Source: JAWXCH01 sp034440595
GTDB taxonomy: Bacteria; Planctomycetota; Planctomycetia; Pirellulales; JALHPA01
Assembly (NCBI GenBank): GCA_034440595.1
Contig: JAWXCH010000357.1
Span: 1 to 6,940 of the forward strand
Direction: 5' to 3'
DNA length: 6,940 nt
This document shows, piece by piece, positions 1 through 5,856 of the stretch (positions are counted from its first letter, which is position 1; every line of letters starts with the position of its first letter). The notes under the pieces are model-generated. The model did not search any database and was not told where the DNA came from. It saw only the letters and a program-made list of their open reading frames with translations. Made by a program: the position numbers and the translations under genes.

Positions 1-39
1 CAACGCGACGAGTAAAAATGTGCTTTTGCGAATGGTCAT
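1..39 (-). CDS. Start of an exported protein, cut by the left edge
   Basis: Only the first 13 codons are in the window, reading MTIRKSTFLLVAL on the minus strand. A basic n-region (R, K) followed by hydrophobic residues looks like the beginning of a signal peptide. The ATG shares its A with the TAA stop of the upstream SnoaL-like gene (TAATG arrangement), and a GGAG lies 8 nt before the ATG inside the end of that gene. The two genes are therefore probably co-transcribed and translationally coupled. The product cannot be identified from this fragment. Confidence 0.6.
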   Translation of the reverse strand, partial: MTIRKSTFLLVAL

Positions 40-1097
40 TATTTGATCTCCGATTTTGGAGTAATGGTGCGTAAGGTTTTGGAAGATTGAGGGGCAGCGC
101 CGTTAGAAAGTTCATTTCTGCGGAGACTGCCCTTATTGTAAGAACTCTGGTTAGCTGCTGGAGTTGCTTCCCGTTTGACCAGGACCGCCCCGCTGGCCGG
201 CAGAATCGTACCATTGATTTCGTGACTGATCGTCTCCGACGTATAGCTCTGGTCGTCCTTCGGAATCAAGATCTGCGTGGCCGATGACTTGCCACCGCTG
301 GCTAGTGTTCCGGTGTAGCGGACGGTCCAACGCCCGCGACCAGAAGTCCAGACCCCTTCGCCAAACGATCCATCGGAGCTGAACATCCAACTGCGGATCT
401 GTTGCTTAACTGGATCCCAGCCGATGATCTGCGCCCCTTCGTAAATTCCTTGCTTCTTGGCAACCTGAAAAGTGCGAATCAAAAAATTGTGATCCGCGCT
501 CCAGCGAAATAAAGATCGCTTATCGGCGTTTGGGGTGTCATCGCGCCAGTCGCCAACCAGCCAGGCCAACGGCTGCAAGTGTTCGGCTGCGGTTACCGGT
601 GGAGGTAGCATTGTTTCTTGAACGCTATCGACCAGCCATTGGTCACCCGCACGTACCAGGATCGCCGTGAAGTGGCTATCGGTGTTCTGCTGCGCAACTT
701 GGACGCGGGTAAAGCCTTCGATGCTGGCCACGTCGGGCGTAATCAAACGCACCGAATCGAGTCGCAGGTCGAGTTTGGCATCGCGATCGGTTTCAAACAT
801 CCCGGCGAACATCTTGGCAATGGCCGGTCGGCCTTCGGTTTTTACACCGGTGGTGCGGTCGATATGCGTAGCGCTCTCTGACCAATGCTGCGAAAGTTTT
901 TCTGCATCGCCAGCGTTGAACGACTCGGCGTACTTGGTCAGCTTGGCCTGCACTGCCTCATGCGCGGCGTTCTTAGGGTCCGTCGGAGCGGCACCCTTCA
1001 GAGCGTCTTCGGCTCGGGCCTGCCCGTCAATATTAAAGTGCAGCGTGCTGAACTGCACCGCTGTAATCACCGCCACAACAAACAACCGGCGTATCAT
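39..1097 (-). CDS. Secreted SnoaL-like (SgcJ/EcaC-type, DUF4440-like) protein
   Basis: 352 residues. Residues 1-29 form a signal peptide: MIRR, a hydrophobic stretch, and probable cleavage after QARA. Residues about 45-165 match the SnoaL-like cone-fold pattern of SgcJ/EcaC proteins (helical start with 'YAESFNAGDAEKLSQHW', 'GRPAI', a strand with 'FTAILVRAGDQWLVDSV'). Residues about 174-310 form a second beta-rich domain beginning 'LAWLVGDWRD' with 'GWDPVKQQIRSWMFSSDG', similar in style to DUF1579-like/lipocalin-like domains. The last ~40 residues are polar and probably disordered. The name 'oxidoreductase' given to this family is not evidence of activity; a binding or unknown role in the periplasm is the safest reading. 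The frame stays open to 1406, but that would run inside rsmE. The ATG at 1097 has GAGGAG 10 nt upstream and directly begins the signal peptide. Confidence 0.85.
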   Translation of the reverse strand: MIRRLFVVAVITAVQFSTLHFNIDGQARAEDALKGAAPTDPKNAAHEAVQAKLTKYAESFNAGDAEKLSQHWSESATHIDRTTGVKTEGRPAIAKMFAGMFETDRDAKLDLRLDSVRLITPDVASIEGFTRVQVAQQNTDSHFTAILVRAGDQWLVDSVQETMLPPPVTAAEHLQPLAWLVGDWRDDTPNADKRSLFRWSADHNFLIRTFQVAKKQGIYEGAQIIGWDPVKQQIRSWMFSSDGSFGEGVWTSGRGRWTVRYTGTLASGGKSSATQILIPKDDQSYTSETISHEINGTILPASGAVLVKREATPAANQSSYNKGSLRRNELSNGAAPQSSKTLRTITPKSEIK

Positions 1098-1107
1098 AAC
1101 TGGGCTA

Positions 1108-1113
1108 CTCCTC
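1108..1113 (-). promoter_or_regulatory. Ribosome binding site deciding the SnoaL-like gene start
   Basis: GAGGAG on the minus strand, 10 nt before the ATG at 1097. It supports this internal start over the upstream in-frame start at 1406, which would overlap rsmE by about 100 nt. Confidence 0.7.
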
Positions 1114-1137
1114 AAAGTGAGACCATTCGCATCGATC

Positions 1138-1143
1138 ATTATA
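1138..1143 (-). promoter_or_regulatory. Candidate -10 box (TATAAT) before the SnoaL-like gene
   Basis: A perfect TATAAT on the minus strand lies about 40 nt upstream of the ATG at 1097, which would give a leader of roughly 34 nt containing the ribosome binding site. No convincing TTGACA-like -35 box is found 16-18 nt upstream, so this is tentative. It would let the gene be transcribed separately from rsmE. Confidence 0.35.
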
Positions 1144-1234
1144 TCTATACCGAGGTTTCCGCATTTTGGCCACAATCGGCGCAAGGGGCGCAACATTCGC
1201 GCAAAAACCAATCGGTTGAATAACTGTAGCTTGT

Positions 1235-1262
1235 AAATCGCTTGGCAAAAATCGAGCGATTT
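1235..1262 (-). terminator. Stem-loop 38 nt after the rsmE stop, weak terminator candidate
   Basis: An 8-bp perfect inverted repeat (AAATCGCT / AGCGATTT) with a 12-nt loop sits between rsmE and the next minus-strand gene. The stem is AT-rich and no T-run follows it on the minus strand, so it does not fit a classical intrinsic terminator. It may be a processing or attenuating hairpin. Confidence 0.25.
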
Positions 1263-1300
1263 GGCAAGAAGTCGGCGATCCGCGTAAGTGCTTGGTGTGT

Positions 1301-2047
1301 CTAGTCCAGCGACGTGCTGGTAGCAGGCAACGCAATCGCGGCCATCATGGCCACAGCGGCCGTTTCGACACGAAGAATCCGCTGGCCAAGATTGACTGTT
1401 TGCCATCCGGCGGCCGAGGCCAACTGCACCTCCTCATCGGTCAGGCCCCCCTCTGGGCCAATCGCGCATGCGATCTGGCTGGCCGAGGCGGCGCGATTGA
1501 TCCATGAAGAAGGACCGTTCTCCGCAACCGCTGATTCCACAGAAGGGTGGGCCAGCAATCTCACGGAACTACCGGGTGTCTGCTGCATAAACGTCTCCCA
1601 AATCAGCGGCTCCGCAATTTGCAAAAGCCGATTCCGCCCACATTGCTTGGAAGCCTCAATCACGCCACGTCGAAGTTTGGCCAGTGCGCTATCGTACGGC
1701 TGTGCAACGGTGCGGTGTGTGATGAGCGGCACGACGGTGTGGGTGCCCAGCTCTGTCAATTTCTCAATCAACCAGCGCTGCCGATCACCTTTGGGCAAGG
1801 CCACGCCAATGGTCACCTCAAGATTCAATTCGCGGTCCACCGCTACTGCTGAAGTTATCGTCAATTCGATCGTCGACCGCCCAACGCGTTGAACTTGCGC
1901 TGCGAACTCTTGCCCCGTACCATCAAACAAGGTGACCTCGGTGCCCACCTTGGCACGCATCACATGCGCCAGATGATGCGCCTCCGGGCCAGTCAATTCG
2001 GCACTGCTTCCTGTGATGGGTGATTCGGCAAAGTAACGATCGGCCAT
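1301..2047 (-). CDS. rsmE: 16S rRNA (uracil1498-N3)-methyltransferase RsmE
   Basis: 248 residues, the usual length of RsmE. The enzyme transfers a methyl group from S-adenosylmethionine to N3 of U1498 (E. coli numbering) of 16S rRNA in the assembled 30S subunit, in the cytoplasm. Residues 1-70 are the PUA-like RNA-binding domain ('ELTGPEAHHLAHVMRAKVG', 'LFDGTGQEF'). Residues about 75-245 are the SPOUT knot domain with 'ALPKGDRQRWLIEKLTELG' (83-101), 'EASKQCGRN' (131-139), 'AIGPEGGLTDEEV' (195-207) and the SAM-binding knot 'LGQRILRVETAA' (220-231). All family signature motifs are present. The ATG at 2047 gives the expected N-terminus, although no clear Shine-Dalgarno precedes it. The neighbouring genes do not suggest a shared pathway; rsmE is a housekeeping gene here. 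Confidence 0.97.
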   Translation of the reverse strand: MADRYFAESPITGSSAELTGPEAHHLAHVMRAKVGTEVTLFDGTGQEFAAQVQRVGRSTIELTITSAVAVDRELNLEVTIGVALPKGDRQRWLIEKLTELGTHTVVPLITHRTVAQPYDSALAKLRRGVIEASKQCGRNRLLQIAEPLIWETFMQQTPGSSVRLLAHPSVESAVAENGPSSWINRAASASQIACAIGPEGGLTDEEVQLASAAGWQTVNLGQRILRVETAAVAMMAAIALPATSTSLD

Positions 2048-2051
2048 AATG

Positions 2052-2080
2052 CGGTGTAGGTTGAAAACAGTCGGTGTAGG
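2052..2080 (-). repeat. Two 9-bp direct repeats spaced 20 bp in the rsmE leader
   Basis: On the plus strand CGGTGTAGG occurs at 2052-2060 and again at 2072-2080, start-to-start 20 bp or about two helical turns. Both lie between the candidate promoter and the rsmE ATG. A related GGTGTAGGAT also occurs at 2270-2279. The spacing would suit a dimeric protein on one DNA face or an RNA-level site, but chance is not excluded. Confidence 0.35.
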
Positions 2081-2088
2081 ATTCTGGA

Positions 2089-2097
2089 ATCATACCA
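2089..2097 (-). promoter_or_regulatory. rsmE: Candidate extended -10 promoter for rsmE
   Basis: On the minus strand TGGTATGAT fits the extended -10 pattern (TGnTATAAT with one change). It lies about 42 nt upstream of the rsmE ATG. The -35 region is weak, which is tolerated in extended -10 promoters. This is inferred from motif match only. Confidence 0.35.
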
Positions 2098-2099
2098 CA

Positions 2100-2156
2100 A
2101 CAGACGCACGGTGTGCTGATGGCGTGAGCGTCTGTGTGCCACTGGCTCTGCCAGTG
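2100..2156. repeat. Two consecutive stem-loops, probable dispersed planctomycete repeat
   Basis: The first hairpin pairs ACAGACGC (2100-2107) with GCGTCTGT (2128-2135), 8 bp, plus a further ACG/CGT after a 2-nt bulge. The second pairs CACTGGC (2140-2146) with GCCAGTG (2150-2156), 7 bp around a TCT loop. The sequence style matches intergenic repeats I associate with planctomycete genomes; that association is from memory and unverified. Only one copy is in this window. Confidence 0.5.
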
Positions 2157-2440
2157 TGATCGAATATTGTGCTGCGATATTCTTTGTCCGTGGGAAAAAA
2201 CATGCCGATAGTGAATATTGAAAAATAAGTGGCACGCTTGTTTTCGCGCTTGAAAAAAAGCCAGCACCTGGTGTAGGATCGCGTCATCGTCAAACGACGG
2301 TGTCGAGAACGACCATCACGCAGGACCGTTGTCCGTAGTGTGGCGTTTGTGACACATCTGTTTTGTTCGGGCCAATAGTGAGCAGTGCCTGAACGTTGTG
2401 ATTGTTTAGTGGGCTATCTCGTTTTCCAGGCACTCTGTCC

Positions 2441-2445
2441 GAGGA
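2441..2445 (+). promoter_or_regulatory. Ribosome binding site deciding the start at 2451
   Basis: GAGGA with a 5-nt spacer before the ATG at 2451. It favours this start over the GTG at 2385. Confidence 0.6.
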
Positions 2446-2450
2446 TCGTC

Positions 2451-2756
2451 ATGCGCGCATTGGGACTGTTGGCAACGATGATTGGACTGCCACTGCTTGG
2501 GATCCTGGCCAACATGCCGATCGATCAGGTCAGCAACATGACCGCCACAGCGATGCTCGGTTGGTATGTCTGGCACACCAGTACGCGAACGCTGCCGGAA
2601 CTGGTCGCCGATTTTCGCGCTGAACTAGCCATACAGCGCGCCGAGCATCGCGAGAATATAGAACTGCTTTGCAGCGAAATAAACACCGAGATTGAGCGTC
2701 GACGCGCCGAACAACAAGAGCTGCTGGCCGCGATTGGGAAGCGATGTGACAGGTAG
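2451..2756 (+). CDS. Small membrane protein with cytoplasmic-type coiled coil
   Basis: 101 residues, family not recognised. Residues 3-21 are a hydrophobic segment, residues about 29-45 ('MTATAMLGWYVWHTSTR') a second, weaker one, and residues 47-97 a charged heptad-like helix rich in E, R, Q and L ('LPELVADFRAELAIQRAEHR'). The layout (short membrane anchor then soluble coiled coil) resembles small holin-like or membrane-tether proteins, but no specific family can be claimed. The start is the ATG at 2451, with GAGGA 5 nt upstream. An in-frame GTG at 2385 would add 22 residues without a good ribosome binding site. It stands alone between two repeat-rich gaps, in the same orientation as the protease genes downstream. 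Confidence 0.6.
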   Translation: MRALGLLATMIGLPLLGILANMPIDQVSNMTATAMLGWYVWHTSTRTLPELVADFRAELAIQRAEHRENIELLCSEINTEIERRRAEQQELLAAIGKRCDR

Positions 2757-2768
2757 GATACCCTCACC

Positions 2769-2809
2769 CGACGCTGGGGCGTCGACCTCTCCCACTGCGT
2801 GGGAGAGGT
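2769..2809. repeat. Two abutting stem-loops after the small membrane gene
   Basis: The first stem pairs CGACGC (2769-2774) with GCGTCG (2779-2784) around TGGG. The second begins on the next base and pairs ACCTCTCCCAC (2785-2795) with GTGGGAGAGGT (2799-2809) around TGC, a perfect 11-bp stem. They start 12 nt after the stop at 2756. The 'CCCTCACCC...CCTCTCCC...GGGAGAGG' style is that of dispersed intergenic repeats in many GC-rich bacteria. It could end transcription of the upstream gene, but there is no T-run after it on either strand. Confidence 0.55.
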
Positions 2810-2872
2810 GGAGCAATGCGCACCGTCGTTAGAAGTTCACACGCTCCGCTGGCGCGTCGCGGCTAACTTTCA

Positions 2873-2993
2873 GTTGCCTTTCACTCCGTGAAAGAGCAAT
2901 AGCGCTGCAAGAACGGTCTCAATGTAACGCAACGACTTGTAGTTTAAGTGCTATTTCGCGGAGCGAAATGCAACTGACGGAGCGAAAGGCAAC
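2873..2993. repeat. REP-like inverted cluster (REPIN-like), three related palindromic units
   Basis: Unit A (plus, 2873-2900) contains the hairpin CTTTCAC/GTGAAAG around TCC (2878-2894). Unit B (minus, 2953-2974) contains ATTTCGC/GCGAAAT around GGA (2953-2969). Unit C (minus, 2975-2993) is partial. The first 17 bases of A and the last 17 of C are inverted repeats with one mismatch, so the 121-bp stretch has REPIN-like symmetry. Between A and B the stem changes from CAC/GTG to CGC/GCG on both sides, keeping pairing. No target-site duplication flanks the element. A further exact copy of unit A is at 6053-6080. The tail of this element is 44 nt before the start of the 149-residue gene. Confidence 0.75.
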
Positions 2994-3037
2994 AGAGGCT
3001 TCACATACACAACCAACCTATTCCTGGAGGACCACTT

Positions 3038-3487
3038 ATGCCACGTACATTCGCATTGCATCCGCTTTCGTTTCACTCCACAAGCAAGCTTCACGAATTA
3101 TTGGAACTACTGGCGGCACTCCGCGCACTCGATCAACCTCTGCAAACGGCGGCTGGGCTACGTGCCGGTTTGGAGTTGCTGCTGCGGCTGGCAGAGTTCG
3201 TCGGCCTCGACCGCACTTGGAGCGATCGCGTTCGCGAGATTCTCACGAACCCACGTGTGTTCGACGTGGTACTGGCGCTGGTGAGATATTTTGGCGCGCT
3301 AGTATCGCTACCGGGCGATGCGACGGCTGCTCAATTTGACGCTTCCACACCCGGTCGTCGCCCTGTGAGTACGCTGGCCGGAGCAGATGAAGTCGTCGAA
3401 ACCATTGATGCACAGGCGCTCGTCGACTGGCTGCCGGTTGTACTGCAAATCATCGAACTGTGGAAGCGATTGCGAGGTGCAGTGTGA
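3038..3487 (+). CDS. Helical protein of unknown function, coupled to subtilase
   Basis: 149 residues, family not recognised, no signal peptide. Residues 17-92 are leucine- and alanine-rich and likely all helical ('LHELLELLAALRALDQPL', 'LRAGLELLLRLAEFVGL', 'VFDVVLALVRYFGALVSL'). Residues 93-120 are a polar linker with P, G, T and S. Residues 122-147 form a further amphipathic helix ('ALVDWLPVVLQIIELWKRL'). The ATG at 3038 has GGAGG 7 nt upstream. Its TGA stop overlaps the GTG start of the subtilase (GTGA), so the two are almost certainly made together. The fold is not that of the usual beta-alpha-beta I9 subtilisin propeptide; a partner, regulator or substrate of the protease is an inference from coupling only. 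Confidence 0.75.
   Translation: MPRTFALHPLSFHSTSKLHELLELLAALRALDQPLQTAAGLRAGLELLLRLAEFVGLDRTWSDRVREILTNPRVFDVVLALVRYFGALVSLPGDATAAQFDASTPGRRPVSTLAGADEVVETIDAQALVDWLPVVLQIIELWKRLRGAV
3474..3487 (+). promoter_or_regulatory. Coupling site: GAGGTG and overlapping GTGA
   Basis: GAGG at 3474-3477 lies 6 nt before the GTG at 3484, which overlaps the TGA of the upstream gene at 3485-3487. This decides the subtilase start at 3484 rather than the in-frame GTG at 3460, which would add eight residues and has no good ribosome binding site. It implies translational coupling. Confidence 0.7.
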
Positions 3488-4554
3488 GGAACTCAACTCC
3501 TGTAAAACTGCCGCCGTACCGTATCGAGACCACTTTCAGCGCTCAGTCGCTGGCCGAAGTAACCGACTGGGGACTGGCAGCATACGCGATCCCGCAACAT
3601 TGGCGTAACACGGCGGGCCAAGGTGTGCGCGTCGCGGTGCTGGATACTGGCATCCAGTTGGATCACCCCGATCTGGCAGACGCAATTGAAAGCAGCCGCG
3701 ATTTCACGAGCAATCGCAACGGTGCCATTGATCGCAACGGTCACGGCACACATGCGGCCGGGATTATCGCCGCGCGGCAAAATGGTCGCGGCGTAGTTGG
3801 AGTTGCGCCGTTGTGTCGTTTGCTCATCGGCAAAGTGCTGGACGACAGCGGCCAAGGGAGCAGTGAAGCCGTGGCCGCCGGAATCGACTGGGCCTGCAAG
3901 CAAGGTGTCGACATCATCAACCTGTCACTCGGTTCCGATCAGCCAGACTCAACGCTCCTTGCCGCAATTCGTCGCGCAATCGCTGAAGGTCGCTGGGTCA
4001 TCGCCGCAGCAGGAAACGATGGCGGGGCAAACGCCGGTGCTTCGCGTGTGAACTATCCAGCACGATGGAGCGAGACAATCGCCGTGGCGGCGGTGGATCG
4101 GAATGGTCGACTCTCGCAATTCAGCAGCCAAGGACCAGAGGTCGACATTGCCGCACCAGGCCAGGATGTGCTGTCGACGTTCATCAACAGCGGCTATGCA
4201 AAGCTGTCTGGCACATCAATGGCCGCACCGTTTGTCGCAGGAGTTGCCGCGCTCTTGTTGTCATTGCATCGTCTGGCGAGTGATGCACGCACGCCGCTCA
4301 ATGATATCCAGGCATTGCGTGAACACCTCCTCCGCACCGCTCAAGACGCCGGCCCAACAGGACACGATCCCGGCTACGGCTGGGGGTTGATTAATCCAAC
4401 ACAATTGTTGATCGAACCACTGCCGACTACTCCACCGCAGACAGAACCACCACCCCATCAACCTGGCAATCCGCAAGACCGCATCCCTCCGGTTGTCATC
4501 GGCAACATCACGCTGAATGACCAGCCAGGGGTACTCGTGTTTGAGCCTCGATAG
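3484..4554 (+). CDS. Subtilisin-like serine protease (S8), intracellular-subtilisin-like
   Basis: 356 residues. The S8 domain spans about 25-310 with Asp54 ('VAVLDTGIQLDHPDL'), His87 ('DRNGHGTHAAGI'), oxyanion Asn178 ('AAAGNDG') and Ser245 ('SGTSMAAPFVAG'), so all catalytic residues are present and it should cleave peptide bonds. There is no signal peptide, so it probably acts in the cytoplasm. The N-terminus carries 'KLPPY' at 8-12, about 42 residues before the catalytic Asp. Intracellular subtilisins have an LIPY motif at a similar distance that blocks the active site until cleaved; the resemblance suggests the same control, but is inference. After the domain come a proline-rich tail (about 312-336) and a short strand-like end 'GVLVFEPR'. 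The GTG start overlaps the upstream gene. An 84-nt gap to the next gene contains a small repeat. Activity and substrate are unknown. Confidence 0.93.
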   Translation: MRNSTPVKLPPYRIETTFSAQSLAEVTDWGLAAYAIPQHWRNTAGQGVRVAVLDTGIQLDHPDLADAIESSRDFTSNRNGAIDRNGHGTHAAGIIAARQNGRGVVGVAPLCRLLIGKVLDDSGQGSSEAVAAGIDWACKQGVDIINLSLGSDQPDSTLLAAIRRAIAEGRWVIAAAGNDGGANAGASRVNYPARWSETIAVAAVDRNGRLSQFSSQGPEVDIAAPGQDVLSTFINSGYAKLSGTSMAAPFVAGVAALLLSLHRLASDARTPLNDIQALREHLLRTAQDAGPTGHDPGYGWGLINPTQLLIEPLPTTPPQTEPPPHQPGNPQDRIPPVVIGNITLNDQPGVLVFEPR

Positions 4555-4567
4555 TTGAAGTAGTTTT

Positions 4568-4594
4568 ACCACTGAGGCACTGAGGACACAGAGG
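4568..4594. repeat. Short degenerate tandem (CACTGAGG-like), likely dispersed repeat
   Basis: Three successive degenerate units, ACCACTGAGG, CACTGAGG and ACACAGAGG, fill most of the gap after the subtilase stop. The same style of 'ACTGAGG/ACAGAGG' sequence occurs between genes in many bacterial genomes, including planctomycetes as I recall; this was not checked. It is too short for coding and has no obvious stem. Confidence 0.45.
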
Positions 4595-4638
4595 CGTAGA
4601 AGTTACGTTACCGGACGGAAAGGAACTTGGGGATCAAG

Positions 4639-5856
4639 ATGCGATGGACACTGTTGGCCGTAATATTACTAAAAAGCATTCTGGCTCTACCGATTGCTGC
4701 GCATGCTGCCGATGCACTACCAACTCCCCAAACCGAACTGGCCGCAGCACTAAACGATCTGCGAACGGTGCCACCTCACCGTCAGCCGCTGATCCGATAC
4801 CTGTCACTCTATGCAGTGCCAGTTGATCGACAGAAAAAAGTAGCCGCGACAGTCAGTTACCTGCTCAACGCCCTGAGCCAGCGGCGACTGATTGCACGGC
4901 CAGTGCCTGTCGGAAAAACGTTGCTCCGTATCGAGCTAGATCAATTCACCACCAATGAAAAGGTGCTTGCACAGTGGATACAAAGTTGGGACGCCATGGC
5001 CGCCGTAGAGCCGTATTGGCACATGCAGACCGAATCCATCGCTGTCACAAATAATCGGAAACGCATACCGCAGCAGACGCAGGTTGTCACGATCGACGCG
5101 CCTTGGATCGTTGCAAATCATGCCATGGATTTGCGTAAACGAACCGGCTCGATTGGTGCGCTGCTGCGTGCCGACTACTTTGTGGCAATAGCGAGTCTGC
5201 CGCCACGGTACTACGAGCTGGCCGGCGTCCCACGAACAGAACAAGAGTTCCTAAAGTCCCTCGGCGTCGATAGCAAGCAAATCGAACAATTGCGAGCGAG
5301 CGCCGGGGCGAACCTGATCCGTTCCAACATTACCCAAAAACCACGCAGAATCATCTGGCAACCTGGCCCGCTCGGCGGTGTGTATGCGACGCTCGACGTA
5401 GAGAAAGTCACGGCCGATCGCGATCCCATCCGCCGCGCCATCAGCGAGAAGAACTTGCAATTGCAGTACGACGCCAGCGAGTGGTTTGCCATGCGTGCCA
5501 ACGGTCTCTGGGTCACCGCGCTTTTCGACCGCGCCGGGCGCCGCCAAGATAGTGTCCCCGATCGAATTGCCAAGGATACGAGTGACCCGCAAGGAGATGG
5601 AATCGTTGTCCCAATGTTGTCGTGCATTCGCTGCCACCGGCAGTCAGGCCTGCAAGGCTTTACCGATGACCAATCCAGGTTGTTGCGAAGTGGTGTTGAA
5701 CTGCGCTCGACGGATCGCAAGATCATAGACCGTGTTGCCGAGTTTTACGACGAACCGCGGCTGCAACGACAGATGAATTTCGACCGCGAGTTGTATGCCG
5801 AGGCAGTGAAGCGAGCCACCGGCGGCATGAAGCCAACAGAAATCGCCGAACATTAG
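4639..5856 (+). CDS. Exported single-haem c-type protein, frameshifted near its end
   Basis: 405 residues as read. Residues 1-23 are a signal peptide (MRW, hydrophobic core, 'PIAAHA' before the cut), so the protein acts outside the cytoplasmic membrane. One CxxCH haem c site, 'SCIRCHRQSG', has Cys329, Cys332 and His333. The preceding region ('RADYFVAIASLPPRYYEL', 'GLWVTALFDRAGRRQDSVPD') recalls a family of large single-haem proteins of planctomycetes and proteobacteria of unknown function; I cannot name it. There is no clear distal Met. The ATG at 4639 has GGGGAT about 6 nt upstream; the TTG at 4627 would have its purine stretch only 2 nt away. The frame stops at 5854-5856, but the coding pattern continues in the -1 frame to 6071, so the intact protein would have about 477 residues. 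The truncated form keeps the haem site and may still work. Confidence 0.8.
   Translation: MRWTLLAVILLKSILALPIAAHAADALPTPQTELAAALNDLRTVPPHRQPLIRYLSLYAVPVDRQKKVAATVSYLLNALSQRRLIARPVPVGKTLLRIELDQFTTNEKVLAQWIQSWDAMAAVEPYWHMQTESIAVTNNRKRIPQQTQVVTIDAPWIVANHAMDLRKRTGSIGALLRADYFVAIASLPPRYYELAGVPRTEQEFLKSLGVDSKQIEQLRASAGANLIRSNITQKPRRIIWQPGPLGGVYATLDVEKVTADRDPIRRAISEKNLQLQYDASEWFAMRANGLWVTALFDRAGRRQDSVPDRIAKDTSDPQGDGIVVPMLSCIRCHRQSGLQGFTDDQSRLLRSGVELRSTDRKIIDRVAEFYDEPRLQRQMNFDRELYAEAVKRATGGMKPTEIAEH

Larger units (their letters stand above)
2048..2450. other. 403-nt gap between divergent genes rsmE and the small membrane gene
   Basis: No convincing coding region is seen on either strand; the short open frames here lack supporting composition and overlap the palindromes. 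The stretch holds the rsmE leader and promoter candidate, a pair of palindromes at 2100-2156, and an AT-rich segment at about 2160-2260 with GAATAT/ATATTC arms (2162-2167 and 2177-2182). Promoters for the gene at 2451 should lie here, but no clear -35/-10 pair was found on the plus strand. Confidence 0.5.
2757..3037. other. 281-nt gap of repeats before the protease operon
   Basis: The gap holds the two abutting stem-loops and the REP-like cluster, with about 60 nt of unassigned sequence between them and about 40 nt after. No coding frame is supported. No clear promoter for the downstream operon was found; one is expected somewhere between 2900 and 3020. Confidence 0.5.

Noticed and set aside
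667..1236. 189-codon open frame on the plus strand
   Set aside because: It is antisense to the SnoaL-like gene, has no ribosome binding site, and its composition does not look protein-like.
1098..1406. N-terminal extension of the SnoaL-like gene on the minus strand
   Set aside because: It overlaps rsmE by about 100 nt, lacks a ribosome binding site, and places the obvious signal peptide in the middle of the protein.
1314..1892. 192-codon open frame on the plus strand
   Set aside because: It lies entirely antisense to rsmE, whose motifs are unambiguous.
2385..2450. GTG start for the small membrane protein
   Set aside because: There is no good ribosome binding site, and the added cysteine-rich residues look unlike coding sequence; the ATG at 2451 has GAGGA at good spacing.
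2873..2993. MITE with target-site duplication
   Set aside because: Ends are inverted repeats, but no direct duplication flanks them; the internal REP-like units fit a REPIN-like element better.
5211..5726. 171-codon open frame on the minus strand
   Set aside because: It is antisense to the haem protein gene, which has a signal peptide and a CxxCH site in the opposite strand.
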